Shown here: positions 55,905-64,000 of the stretch, one piece after another | How the letters are laid out: every line of letters starts with the position of its first letter | Numbering within the stretch: position 1 is the first letter of the stretch | From: Desulfosudis oleivorans Hxd3 | GTDB lineage: Bacteria; Desulfobacterota; Desulfobacteria; Desulfobacterales; Desulfosudaceae | NCBI RefSeq assembly: GCF_000018405.1 | Contig: NC_009943.1 | Coordinates: forward strand, 1,243,001 to 1,307,000 | Direction of reading: 5' to 3' | Length of the DNA stretch: 64,000 bases | Position numbers and translations under genes: made by a program | Notes under the pieces: generated by a model | Seen by the model: only the letters and a program-made list of their open reading frames with translations | Told to the model about the DNA's origin: nothing | Database searches by the model: none

Positions 55905-57686
55905 TTAAAAAGACCACACCATCACGATCAGGGGCACGGCCACGGCCATCACGATAACGGAGAGGGGCAGGCCCATGCGCCAGTAATCGCCGAACCGGTA
56001 GCCGCCGGGCGCCATCACCAGGGCGTTGGACTGGTGGCCCACCGGCGTCAGAAAAGCGCAGGAGGCGCCCACGGCCACGGCCATGAGCAGCGGATCGGCG
56101 GACACGCCCATGCCATGGGCCAGGCTCAGGGCGATGGGGGCCATCAGCACGGCGGCCGCGGCGTTGTTGATCACGTTGGAAAGCAGCATGGTGCCGGCCA
56201 TCAATACGGCCAGAACGGCCCAGGGCGGAAACCGGCCGGAGAGCAGCACCAGCCTGTCGGCGATCAGCTGGGCCCCGCCCGTGGTCTCCAGGGCCGTTCC
56301 CAGGGGAAACAGCGCCCCCAGCAGAATGATGATGGGCCAGTCCACGCTTTCATAAATCTCCTTTAATGGAATCAGGCCGGTCACCACCATGATCAGCGCG
56401 GCCCCGGCAAAGGCCACCTGCACCGGCGCCAGGTCCAGGGCCGCGGCTGCCATGGCCGCGCCGAAAATCGTCACGGCCATCACCACCTGCCGGGGCCGGG
56501 AAAGATGAAAACCGCGCTGGGCCAGGGGCAGGCAGCTCATGGCCGAAAGAAAGGTGCTGATCGCCTCCTGCCCTCCCTGCAGCAGCAGGATGTCGCCGGC
56601 GGCAAACCGGGTCTGGCCCAGCCGGGTCTTGAGCCGCTGGCCCTGGCGGGCCACGGCCAGCAGGTTCACGCCATGATTGCGCCGCAGCCGCATGCTCATG
56701 GCGGTATGGCCGATCATGGCCGATCCCGGGGAAACAATGACTTCCATGATGCGAATATCCTCGGACTCCAGGGCCGCCTTGTCCGCCTCCCGGTTGGCGG
56801 CCAGCTCCATGCCCAGCTCATCGATGAGAAACTGCAGTTCCTCTGCATCGGCCCGCACCACCAGGATGTCTCCGGCGGACAGCACCTCGTACCAGGACGG
56901 TGCCGGAATATGGCGCTCTCCGCGCACCAGGGCCACCATTGTAACCTGCCTGTCCTTTTCCATGGCCAGGGAGAGATGGTAGAGGGTCTGGCCCACCATT
57001 TTTGAGGTCTCCGGCACCACCACTTCGCTGATGTAGTCGTCAATTTCAAACAGTTCATCCGCCTCGGTGCCGCTCTGCCGCCGGGGCGTAAGCCGCCAGC
57101 CCACCAGCGAAATAAAGATCAGGCCCGCCGCTGCCACACCCAGGCCTACGGGGGCAAAGTCAAACATACCAAAAGGGGGGCTGCCTGTCTCGGTACGAAA
57201 GGTGGCCAGAATGATGTTGGGCGGCGTACCGATCAGTGTGATCAGGCCCCCGATCAGGGAGCCGAAGGCCAGGGGCATGAGCAGCAGGGAAGGGGAGCGC
57301 CCGCTTTTGCGTGACATCCAGACAGCCACGGGCATCATCAGGGCCAGTGCCCCCACGTTGTTCATAAAGCCCGAGCAGACCACCACGATGCCGGTAAGGG
57401 CCGCCACCTGAAGGGTGGGCCGGTTGCCCACCTTTTCCAGCAGCCGGGAGATGCTCTCCACCACTCCGGCGTTGAGCAGGCCCCGGCTGATTATCAGCAC
57501 GGCCGCCACCGTGATCACCGCCGGATGGCCGAACCCGGCAAACACCTCGTCTCCGGGCACCAGCCCGGCGGCAAAGATCGCCAGCAGGGCACCCAGGGAA
57601 ACAATGTCATACCGCCACCGGCCCCACACAAAAAAGATCAGGGTCACCAGCAGCACGGCAAACACAACGGTTTGGTCAAGGGTCAT
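55905..57686 (-). CDS. SLC13-type permease with two RCK (TrkA-C) domains
   Basis: 593 residues from ATG 57686 (GGAGGG just upstream). Two halves of membrane helices flank a soluble middle (about residues 205-375) holding two TrkA-C/RCK_C domains (SEVVVPETSKMVGQTLYHLS and MEVIVSPGSAMIGHTAMSMR). Transport motifs are IGTPPNIILAT and, in the second half, NVINNAAAAVLMAPIAL and TPVGHQSNALV. The layout matches the YbiR/CitT-like SLC13 permeases reported for sulfate or dicarboxylates; the substrate is not determinable. An apparent N-terminal extension rich in Arg-Tyr comes from a hexanucleotide repeat and is not coding. Confidence 0.88.
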   Translation of the reverse strand: MTLDQTVVFAVLLVTLIFFVWGRWRYDIVSLGALLAIFAAGLVPGDEVFAGFGHPAVITVAAVLIISRGLLNAGVVESISRLLEKVGNRPTLQVAALTGIVVVCSGFMNNVGALALMMPVAVWMSRKSGRSPSLLLMPLAFGSLIGGLITLIGTPPNIILATFRTETGSPPFGMFDFAPVGLGVAAAGLIFISLVGWRLTPRRQSGTEADELFEIDDYISEVVVPETSKMVGQTLYHLSLAMEKDRQVTMVALVRGERHIPAPSWYEVLSAGDILVVRADAEELQFLIDELGMELAANREADKAALESEDIRIMEVIVSPGSAMIGHTAMSMRLRRNHGVNLLAVARQGQRLKTRLGQTRFAAGDILLLQGGQEAISTFLSAMSCLPLAQRGFHLSRPRQVVMAVTIFGAAMAAAALDLAPVQVAFAGAALIMVVTGLIPLKEIYESVDWPIIILLGALFPLGTALETTGGAQLIADRLVLLSGRFPPWAVLAVLMAGTMLLSNVINNAAAAVLMAPIALSLAHGMGVSADPLLMAVAVGASCAFLTPVGHQSNALVMAPGGYRFGDYWRMGLPLSVIVMAVAVPLIVMVWSF

Positions 57687-57772
57687 CTTCCCTCCGCTTA
57701 TGCAACAAGATATGACCGCAACTATACCAGAGCCCTGGCACAAGAGGCAACAGGCTCCAAATTCAAATCCAA

Positions 57773-57800
57773 ATCGGTATCGGTATCGGTATCGGTATCG
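57773..57800. repeat. Hexanucleotide tandem repeat ATCGGT, about 4.7 copies
   Basis: Four perfect ATCGGT units and ATCG. It lies 87-114 bases upstream of the permease start and 154-181 bases before the divergent NERD gene, so copy number could change promoter spacing for either. Confidence 0.85.
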
Positions 57801-57953
57801 AAATCCACCGGCCTCCCCGCACACCACAGGCCACCCGCCTGAAAAGGTGTTGACACCATTTGCCGGCCGCACTATAGATTATCCTGTCAAAGCAAATTCT
57901 TATCGTAATCAATCCAGACGGATTTCAGCGTTAATGTTTGAGGAGGGCATGAC

Positions 57954-58718
57954 GTGAAGTCTCCGCTGAAGGACAAACCCCTGCGCAACCCCGGCGAATC
58001 GCTGGATATTGAGCTGAAAGACACACTGGTTGCAGATCTGCTTCTGTATTATGTGTTTGCCTGTTTTATGGTGCTTTTAGCTATTCTGGAATGGTGGCGA
58101 TGGTTTAAAAGTTCTTCACCTACCCCAGTACCGTACACGGTGGTGGCGACAACGGTCATACTTATTGCGATGTTTCAGCATGTTCGGCTCAGGGCAAAAG
58201 CAAAGAACCTCAGACTTGGCAGAGACAGCGAAAAAGCGGTGGGCCAGTATCTTGAGCTTTTGCGAGAAACCGGAGCCAAGGTCTTTCATGATATTCCGGG
58301 GAAGGGTTTTAACCTCGACCATGTGGTGATTCATGAAACCGGAATATACGTTGTTGAAACAAAGGCCCTGTCCAAGCCGGATCGGGGGGAAACAAGGCTT
58401 GTGTACAACGGCGAAAACGTATTGAAAAACGGCCTTGCCCCGGACCGCAACCCCATTGACCAGGTCCGGGCCGCCAGAAACTGGCTTGTCAATCTGTTAA
58501 AAGAGTCTACCGGCAAAAAAATTTCCGCCCGCCCGGTGGTGGTCTATCCGGGCTGGTACATACAACCAACGGCTGAGGCAAAATCAAGCGACGTGTGGGT
58601 ACTCAACCCCAAGGCCCTGCCGGCATTCATTGCCCACAGCAAGCCGCAGCTCAGCGCGGAAGATGTGAACCTTTGCGCGTATCATCTGGGACGGTATGTT
58701 CGTACGGAGGGTGTATGA
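57954..58718 (+). CDS. NERD-domain protein with two membrane helices
   Basis: 254 residues starting at GTG 57954 (AGGAGGG seven bases upstream). Two N-terminal membrane helices (about 28-46 and 60-75) are followed by a cytoplasmic NERD (nuclease-related) domain: GRDSEKAVGQYLELL, then FNLDHVVIHETGIYVVETKA with the D...ExK pattern, and PVVVYPGWY. The fold is that of PD-(D/E)xK nucleases; activity is not established for most members. The stop overlaps the start of the ankyrin gene, indicating coupled translation. Confidence 0.85.
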   Translation: MKSPLKDKPLRNPGESLDIELKDTLVADLLLYYVFACFMVLLAILEWWRWFKSSSPTPVPYTVVATTVILIAMFQHVRLRAKAKNLRLGRDSEKAVGQYLELLRETGAKVFHDIPGKGFNLDHVVIHETGIYVVETKALSKPDRGETRLVYNGENVLKNGLAPDRNPIDQVRAARNWLVNLLKESTGKKISARPVVVYPGWYIQPTAEAKSSDVWVLNPKALPAFIAHSKPQLSAEDVNLCAYHLGRYVRTEGV

Positions 58719-61700
58719 TGGGCAGACAAATAATCATTTTTTTTCTTTTGCTTCTAATATCAACTTTGTTTTTCGGAAGCGGTTTTGCAGTTGCTGAAGA
58801 TATAAACACGGCGTTTGTTTCAGCCTGCAGGGAAGGAGATTATGAAACCGTGGTGCGCCTGCTGGATAAGGGCGCGGATGTTAATTTCGGGAATAGGGAC
58901 TACAATTCACCGTTAATCGGGGCGGTACAGTCCGGCAGGATGGATATTGTCGATCTCCTCCTTGAAAAAGGCGCTGATATTAACCAGGCTAACAGAAATG
59001 GCTATACGCCTTTAATGACGGCGTCGTCAAAATGCCGGCTTGATATGATAAAATATTTCATTGACCGGGGCGCGGACATTAACGCCAGAACCCGGTCAAA
59101 AAACACGACGATCATGAGCGCCGTTCATGCGGGATGCGCGGAAGCCGTCAAACTCTTGATTTTAAATGGTGCGGATTTAAACGACAGGGATGATCATGGT
59201 GATACGCTGTTGCATATTGCCGCCAGAAGCCCCCGTGACGCGCCTGGAATCATACACCTGCTTTTGGACCGGGGCGCTGATATCGAAGCCAGAAATAACC
59301 AGAAGAAGACACCGTTGATTTATGCTGCCGGCAAACCGAAATCTTTGAAAGTGCTGCTCGAACAGGGCGCGGACATTCACGCGGTGGATATTCATGGAGA
59401 CACTGTTATCACCACAGGCTCAATGAAGGACAATCCTGAAGCGATACAAGTTCTTTTGCAAGCCGGTTGTGACGTAAACATCAGGAATAAAGAAACGGGC
59501 AAAACCCCTTTAATGGAAGCATGTGTAAATGGGCACATCAACACGGCTGAATGCCTGATTAAAAACAGGGCGGATGTTAACGCGGGCTACGTCCTTAGAA
59601 CATCGGGTTTTCAAAATATGCCCCGCGTGTATAGCAGCCCCGACGTCGCTTTTATCTCCGTTGCCGGTACCTCATACACTGACGCTGAAAACCGTGAAAC
59701 TATTATATATAAGGAAAACGGTATGACACCGTTAATGGAAGTGTCTCAGCGGGGATTTTGTGATATTGCAGCCCTGCTGATAAAAAACAGGGCCAGAATC
59801 AATACCGCGTCAGAAAGCGGGCAAACCGCGCTGATGATGGCATGCGCCAACGGCCATGATGATGTTGTTGAACTGCTGATAGCCCAGAAGGCTGATATTA
59901 ATGCCAGGGCCAGAAATAATACCACGGCCTTGCAACTGGCAGCCCAAAGCAATTATCCCCGAATAGCCATGCGCCTCCTGGAAAACGGGGCAAAGATTGA
60001 TTCCCAACAAGCGGATGACAGTGCCACGCTGCTGGTCACATCCGCTGAAAACGGAAACGCCACTATTGTGAAGATGCTTTTGGACATGGGAGTAGACATC
60101 GAGTCTCGGGAGAAAAAAGACGGAAGTACGGCGTTAATCAAAGCAGCCGCCAAAAACAATCTGGAAGTTGCGGAAATTCTGCTGAAAAAGGGCGCAAATG
60201 TTGATGGGCGGGACAGGAGCGGGTGTACGGCGTTTTATAGGGCGACGGAAAACGGATACGTGGAAATGGCGAAACTGCTGCATTCGCACGGGGCTGACAT
60301 TAACGGGTCGGTGGAAAACGGTTACACGCCGTTGATTGCCGCCGCTTTGGCAAATAACATCGAAATGGTAAAATTCCTGCTGGACCGAAAAGCCGGGATT
60401 GACATGCAGGCTAGGAACAATTCAACCGCTCTATCAGTGGCGGCTTATGAGGGCAACAGAGAAGCAATAAAGCTCCTCGTTAAATATGGCGCGGACTGCA
60501 ATGTCAGGGGGGAATTCGGTCGCCTCCCATTTCACTCAGCCGCCGATAGGGGGGATCTGGATATCTTGAAGCTTCTTTTAACATGCACCAGGGATGTGAA
60601 TGCCAGGGACGCTTCAGGAAATACGGTACTTATGTCTGCATGTGGCAGTGGCGATGCGAATGTTGTCGCTTACCTGCTGACCAGGAAACTGGAGGTAAAT
60701 GTAACGGACAATTACGGTACCACCCCGCTGATGCGCGCCAGCAGCAGCGGTTACACCGATATCGCCGATATTTTAATAAAATCCGGGGCCGATATTAATG
60801 CCAGAAACTATAAAGGCAATTCCGCGTTGTCAGAGGCAGCGGACCGAGGGCAGCTCGATATGGTTAGATTTTTAATCAACAAGGGAGCTGATGTAAATTT
60901 CGCGAATAACGATGGTGACTATCCGATAGGACTAGCGGCCCGGACCAACCGCCTCATGGTCGTAGAAGTTCTTCTTGATACAGCAAGCCCGGATGCCGTC
61001 AACAGAGCCTTAAGATCAACGATAAAAGGTGGTTATCTTGAAATCGCCAAACGTCTGTTGAAAAAAAACGCGGACCCGAACTTTCTTTATAATTCGGACA
61101 TGTCACCACTTATTATGGCAGTCAATTATGTCCACATGGGGATGGTGGAGCTTTTGCTGTCACACGGCGCGGATCTGGACTATCGGGACAAGAACGGCAG
61201 AACCGCTCTCATGTGGGCGTCACAACGAGGCTTGACCAGCATCGCGCAATGCCTCCTGAAAAACGGCGCTGATGTCAACGTCAAAGACAAAAACCAGGAA
61301 ACTGCATTAAAGTACACGGCCCAAATGGGGAATATACCGCTTATGGATATGCTTCTGGCAAACGGCGCTGCCCCGAGCAACTATGGCACGCCCGAGATCG
61401 TTTCCGCAGCCGTCAATGAAGATATCAATATGGCGGAGCTTTTGCTGAAGCATGGCGCAGATATTAACGCCCAAGACAGGTCGGGGGATACGGCGCTGAT
61501 GAAGGCGGCAGAGAAAGGGTCCCCGGAAATGACAAATTTTCTTTTGCGAAACCATGCGAAAACAGACACAGTCAACCGAAGCGGGGCGTCCGCTTTTTTA
61601 CTTGCATGCCGGAACGGCAATCAGGCAATTATTGAAATGCTGCTGGAAAAAGGTGCTGACATTGATGCTGTCGACAAAAGCGGCAACACAGCGCTGTTGA

Positions 61701-61903
61701 GCGCTGTCATGTCAAGAAACTGGGAACTTGTGAAATTCCTTATATCAAAGGGAGCGGATGTTAATACAACGAACAGCCGGGGCTATTCAGTCCTGGCTGT
61801 TGCAGAGGAAGTAAAAGCGCCCGCAGATGTTATAAAACTGCTGAAAAAGAAAAACGCCAGATCCACCAGGACCAGAACCGGCTCTGGCACTGTGCTGCAA
61901 TGA
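58718..61903 (+). CDS. Exported ankyrin-repeat protein, about 1060 residues
   Basis: 1061 residues with a Sec signal peptide (IIIFFLLLLISTLFF, probable cleavage after FAVA) and roughly thirty ankyrin units of 33 residues over the whole mature part, for example GYTPLMTASSKCRLDMIKYF and KGADVNFANNDGDYPIGLAA. One irregular insert (about residues 288-338) interrupts the array. No other domain is present. ATG 58715 and 58718 are both possible; 58718 has better spacing from GGAGG. It overlaps the NERD gene, so the pair is probably functionally linked, although on opposite sides of the membrane. Such arrays bind proteins; the ligand is unknown. Confidence 0.88.
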   Translation: MGRQIIIFFLLLLISTLFFGSGFAVAEDINTAFVSACREGDYETVVRLLDKGADVNFGNRDYNSPLIGAVQSGRMDIVDLLLEKGADINQANRNGYTPLMTASSKCRLDMIKYFIDRGADINARTRSKNTTIMSAVHAGCAEAVKLLILNGADLNDRDDHGDTLLHIAARSPRDAPGIIHLLLDRGADIEARNNQKKTPLIYAAGKPKSLKVLLEQGADIHAVDIHGDTVITTGSMKDNPEAIQVLLQAGCDVNIRNKETGKTPLMEACVNGHINTAECLIKNRADVNAGYVLRTSGFQNMPRVYSSPDVAFISVAGTSYTDAENRETIIYKENGMTPLMEVSQRGFCDIAALLIKNRARINTASESGQTALMMACANGHDDVVELLIAQKADINARARNNTTALQLAAQSNYPRIAMRLLENGAKIDSQQADDSATLLVTSAENGNATIVKMLLDMGVDIESREKKDGSTALIKAAAKNNLEVAEILLKKGANVDGRDRSGCTAFYRATENGYVEMAKLLHSHGADINGSVENGYTPLIAAALANNIEMVKFLLDRKAGIDMQARNNSTALSVAAYEGNREAIKLLVKYGADCNVRGEFGRLPFHSAADRGDLDILKLLLTCTRDVNARDASGNTVLMSACGSGDANVVAYLLTRKLEVNVTDNYGTTPLMRASSSGYTDIADILIKSGADINARNYKGNSALSEAADRGQLDMVRFLINKGADVNFANNDGDYPIGLAARTNRLMVVEVLLDTASPDAVNRALRSTIKGGYLEIAKRLLKKNADPNFLYNSDMSPLIMAVNYVHMGMVELLLSHGADLDYRDKNGRTALMWASQRGLTSIAQCLLKNGADVNVKDKNQETALKYTAQMGNIPLMDMLLANGAAPSNYGTPEIVSAAVNEDINMAELLLKHGADINAQDRSGDTALMKAAEKGSPEMTNFLLRNHAKTDTVNRSGASAFLLACRNGNQAIIEMLLEKGADIDAVDKSGNTALLSAVMSRNWELVKFLISKGADVNTTNSRGYSVLAVAEEVKAPADVIKLLKKKNARSTRTRTGSGTVLQ

Positions 61904-62010
61904 GATTGAAACACAACCCAGGCCGTGAGATAGCCCCACATATTTATTGAAGCATACACGACCTGTATCCCGTAAGGCACTCCCTCTGAGAAGTCTGCCT
62001 TCCGAGGATT

Positions 62011-64000
62011 TTATCCCATTCCCCGATTAATCCTTTCACACAACTCAAATGCCGGGGAGGCTTTCCGGCTATCAATGCTCAGCACCGGCACGGCGCCCAT
62101 CAGGGAGTTGGTCACAAGCAGGCCGTCCGCCTCAAGGGCCTGGTTCAGGGTGACCGGCGTTTCTTTGATTTCGTATCCCCATGATTGAAGCAGCTCAAGC
62201 GCGGCCTGTTGCATGATGCCGGGCAGCACTGTGGCGGATTGCGGCACAAGGATGGTGTTTCCGCAGGCCAGCATCAGGTTGGCGGTGTTGGTTTCCGAAA
62301 GGGTGTTGTCCGGGTTGAGAATCAATGCTTCGTCCGCGCCCTGTGCTTTGGCCCACTTTCCGGCCTGAAAATAGAACAGGTAGTTTATGGTTTTGTGCCG
62401 GGCCGTGGCAATCTGCCGGGGTTCGGGGTAAAGGGCAAGGTCAATGCCCTTTTTGTTTATCAGGGCAAGCCGGTGGGTGTAAGGCCTGGCTGTTACCGCC
62501 AGGGTGTAATCAAAGGGCGCGGTTTCTTTCTGTCCCAGGGAGGCCATGATTTTGACGGCTGCCGGGCCGTTGCCCAGACCGTTGGCTGAAAGCACCTGTT
62601 CGATAACGGTACTCCATGTCAGGTCCGGGGCCGGTCCGGGAAAAATTTCGGGCCAGGAGTGGTTGAACCGCTGAATGTGGGCGTCCAGCAGGCGGGGCGT
62701 TCCATTGTCGGCCCGAATGGTTTCAAACAGGCCGGCCCCGTATTGAAACCCCGGCGATGCAAGAGGAACAGCGGCCTCGTTTTCTTTAATTATGCGGCCG
62801 TTGAGCCAGACAAGAGGCCGGCTTGCCGGCACAATCTCCGGCCCGGCAAAGGCGTCCAACATGGTCCGGGCCTTTGCCAGGGTCTCTTCATACTCTTCCG
62901 ATGGCACCGAGTCGTACACAATGCCGCCGCCGGCTGAATAAAAGAGTCGGCCCCCGTGCAGGGTGGCGGTGCGAATGGCAATGGAGAGGTCGGCGGTGTC
63001 GTGAAAGCTGATGTACCCGATAGAGCCGGTGTAGATGTGGCGGCGGCAGGGCTCCAGCTCGTCGATGATCTCCATGGACCGGATTTTGGGACACCCGGTA
63101 ATCGACCCGCCGGGAAAGGCGGCCTCGACAAGGTCTGCCGTGTCCCGGTTTTGGGCCAGTTCGCCGGTGACCACCGACACCATGTGAAAGACGTTGTCAT
63201 AGGCCTCCAGCCTCTTATGGCCGGCCACTTTTACGGTGCCGGAGGCGCAGACCCGGCCCAGGTCGTTTCGCAGCAGGTCCACGATCATGGAAAGCTCGGC
63301 ATCGTCCTTTTTGCTTTGCAGCAGGTCTTTTCTGTTTTGCGCGTCCTGGTCCGGCGTCTTGCCCCTGGGCCGGGTTCCCTTGATGGGCCGGGTCTCCACG
63401 AAACGGCCCTGTTGCAGCAGAAACCGCTCCGGCGACGTGGAAAGAAGGTGATGGTCGCCGGCATGGACATAGGCAAAAAACGGAGCCGGGTTTTTTTTGT
63501 AGAGCCGGGCAAAAAGGGCATAGGGGTCGCCGTCAAAGGCGGTTTCAAACCGCTGGCTCATGTTGACCTGGTAGACATCACCGGCGGCAATGTAGTCCCG
63601 AATGCGGGCCACGGCCGCCTCGTAATCGGGCCGGGTGAAGTTGGAGGCAAAACCGTTGCCAATGGAAACCGGTCCGGGAACCGGGGCCGGCTGGTTCATG
63701 ACCGCGTAAAACCGGTCCAGGGCCTGCCGGGTGGCGTCAGCCGACAATTCGGGGACACAGAGCCGGGTGGTGTTTTCTTTTTTGTCATGGACCAGAATGA
63801 GCCGGGGGGCAAACATGTAAAGATCGGGCAGGCAAAGATCATTCACTGATGTGCGGGGAAGATGTTCAAGGCAATCCTTTACGTCATAGGCCAGATATCC
63901 GAACAGGCCGGCGCCGACAGGGGCCGGCAGATCAGCGGCCGCCATGTGAAACCGGGCAAGGATTTTTTTTAAGGACTCAACAGGGTGGCCGGTAAAGGTG
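62011..64000 (-). CDS. Aminodeoxychorismate synthase component I / 4-amino-4-deoxychorismate lyase fusion (5' end outside window)
   Basis: Bifunctional PabB-PabC enzyme making p-aminobenzoate for folate. The frame stays open from the right edge (codons before ATG 63945 read PVESLKKILARFH), so the N-terminus is beyond 64000. PabB signatures: the catalytic Lys in RPIKGTRPRGKT, MIVDLLRNDLGRVC, FPGGSITGCPKIRSMEIIDE and GSIGYI. From about 62770 leftward a PLP-fold lyase follows, with the Lys segment KTINYLFYFQAGKWAKA and NTLSETNTANLMLA. PabA is not seen. Fusion of the two activities is known in other bacteria. Confidence 0.93.
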   Translation of the reverse strand, partial: TFTGHPVESLKKILARFHMAAADLPAPVGAGLFGYLAYDVKDCLEHLPRTSVNDLCLPDLYMFAPRLILVHDKKENTTRLCVPELSADATRQALDRFYAVMNQPAPVPGPVSIGNGFASNFTRPDYEAAVARIRDYIAAGDVYQVNMSQRFETAFDGDPYALFARLYKKNPAPFFAYVHAGDHHLLSTSPERFLLQQGRFVETRPIKGTRPRGKTPDQDAQNRKDLLQSKKDDAELSMIVDLLRNDLGRVCASGTVKVAGHKRLEAYDNVFHMVSVVTGELAQNRDTADLVEAAFPGGSITGCPKIRSMEIIDELEPCRRHIYTGSIGYISFHDTADLSIAIRTATLHGGRLFYSAGGGIVYDSVPSEEYEETLAKARTMLDAFAGPEIVPASRPLVWLNGRIIKENEAAVPLASPGFQYGAGLFETIRADNGTPRLLDAHIQRFNHSWPEIFPGPAPDLTWSTVIEQVLSANGLGNGPAAVKIMASLGQKETAPFDYTLAVTARPYTHRLALINKKGIDLALYPEPRQIATARHKTINYLFYFQAGKWAKAQGADEALILNPDNTLSETNTANLMLACGNTILVPQSATVLPGIMQQAALELLQSWGYEIKETPVTLNQALEADGLLVTNSLMGAVPVLSIDSRKASPAFELCERINRGMG

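Noticed and set aside
57773-57800. CRISPR array
   Set aside because: Contiguous hexamer repeat without spacers; no cas genes anywhere in the window.
57687-57872. N-terminal extension of the permease with a repeated Arg-Tyr stretch
   Set aside because: It is translation of the ATCGGT tandem repeat; a strong ribosome-binding site and the family N-terminus start at 57686.

Overview
The window looks like chromosome from a mesophilic anaerobic member of the Desulfobacterota (sulfate-reducer-like deltaproteobacteria). This is inferred from gene style: a gamma-alpha fused 2-oxoacid:acceptor oxidoreductase beside citrate synthase, orphan molybdopterin oxidoreductases, an iron-sulfur flavoprotein, a crotonase-fold enzyme, and many PAS/GAF kinases with Hpt and receiver partners. 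GC is moderately high, with a visibly more AT-rich block at about 18.1-33.5 kb. I saw no rRNA, tRNA, CRISPR array or transposase gene. The first gene (recC) and the last (pabB-pabC fusion) run off the window.

Layout. 1-7.9 kb: overlapping recC-recB-recD. 7.9-10.6 kb: rpiB, a CheC-like phosphatase with a single-domain receiver, and a catalytically degenerate LytM/M23 membrane protein. 10.9-14.0 kb: an alpha/beta hydrolase coupled to a large protein with a cyclase-like domain. 14.3-18.1 kb: citrate synthase and a 2-oxoacid:acceptor oxidoreductase whose gamma-alpha subunit is frameshifted. 18.2-32.6 kb: a TetR repressor diverging from an accessory catabolic cluster (alanine dehydrogenase, amidohydrolase, a class III aminotransferase plus a paralogue lacking the PLP lysine, iron-sulfur flavoprotein, two tandem molybdopterin oxidoreductases, an exported helical-repeat protein, then an amidase). 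32.8-42.97 kb: YhbY, a STAS-like protein, a hybrid kinase broken by one stop codon, a diguanylate cyclase, a DUF401 permease, a dynamin-like GTPase, panB, a methyltransferase and a crotonase.

43-55.6 kb, minus strand: the most unusual locus. A huge membrane hybrid histidine kinase (double-Cache-like, CHASE, three PAS, GAF, HisKA/HATPase, two receivers), an Hpt protein, a receiver-GspE/PilB-receiver fusion ATPase, a zinc-ribbon membrane protein and a pseudopilin with a large C-terminal beta-sandwich-like domain. Junctions overlap by 4-8 bases, or leave a 6-base gap. Gene order suggests a phosphorelay ending on the secretion/pilus ATPase itself. A TPR-type O-GlcNAc-transferase-like gene follows downstream. 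55.9-64 kb: an SLC13-type permease with RCK domains, a NERD-domain protein coupled to an exported ankyrin-repeat protein of about 1060 residues, and the folate-pathway fusion.

Across the window lies an unnamed dispersed element of about 265 bp (three full copies, two fragments). It has CCCGGATATTTCAYGA terminal inverted repeats and an internal hairpin whose arms change together between copies. One copy supplies the apparent start and N-terminal codons of a methyltransferase gene. Three single-base frameshifts and one in-frame stop interrupt otherwise well-conserved genes. They could be real lesions, phase-variable tracts (one sits in a run of seven C) or sequencing errors.
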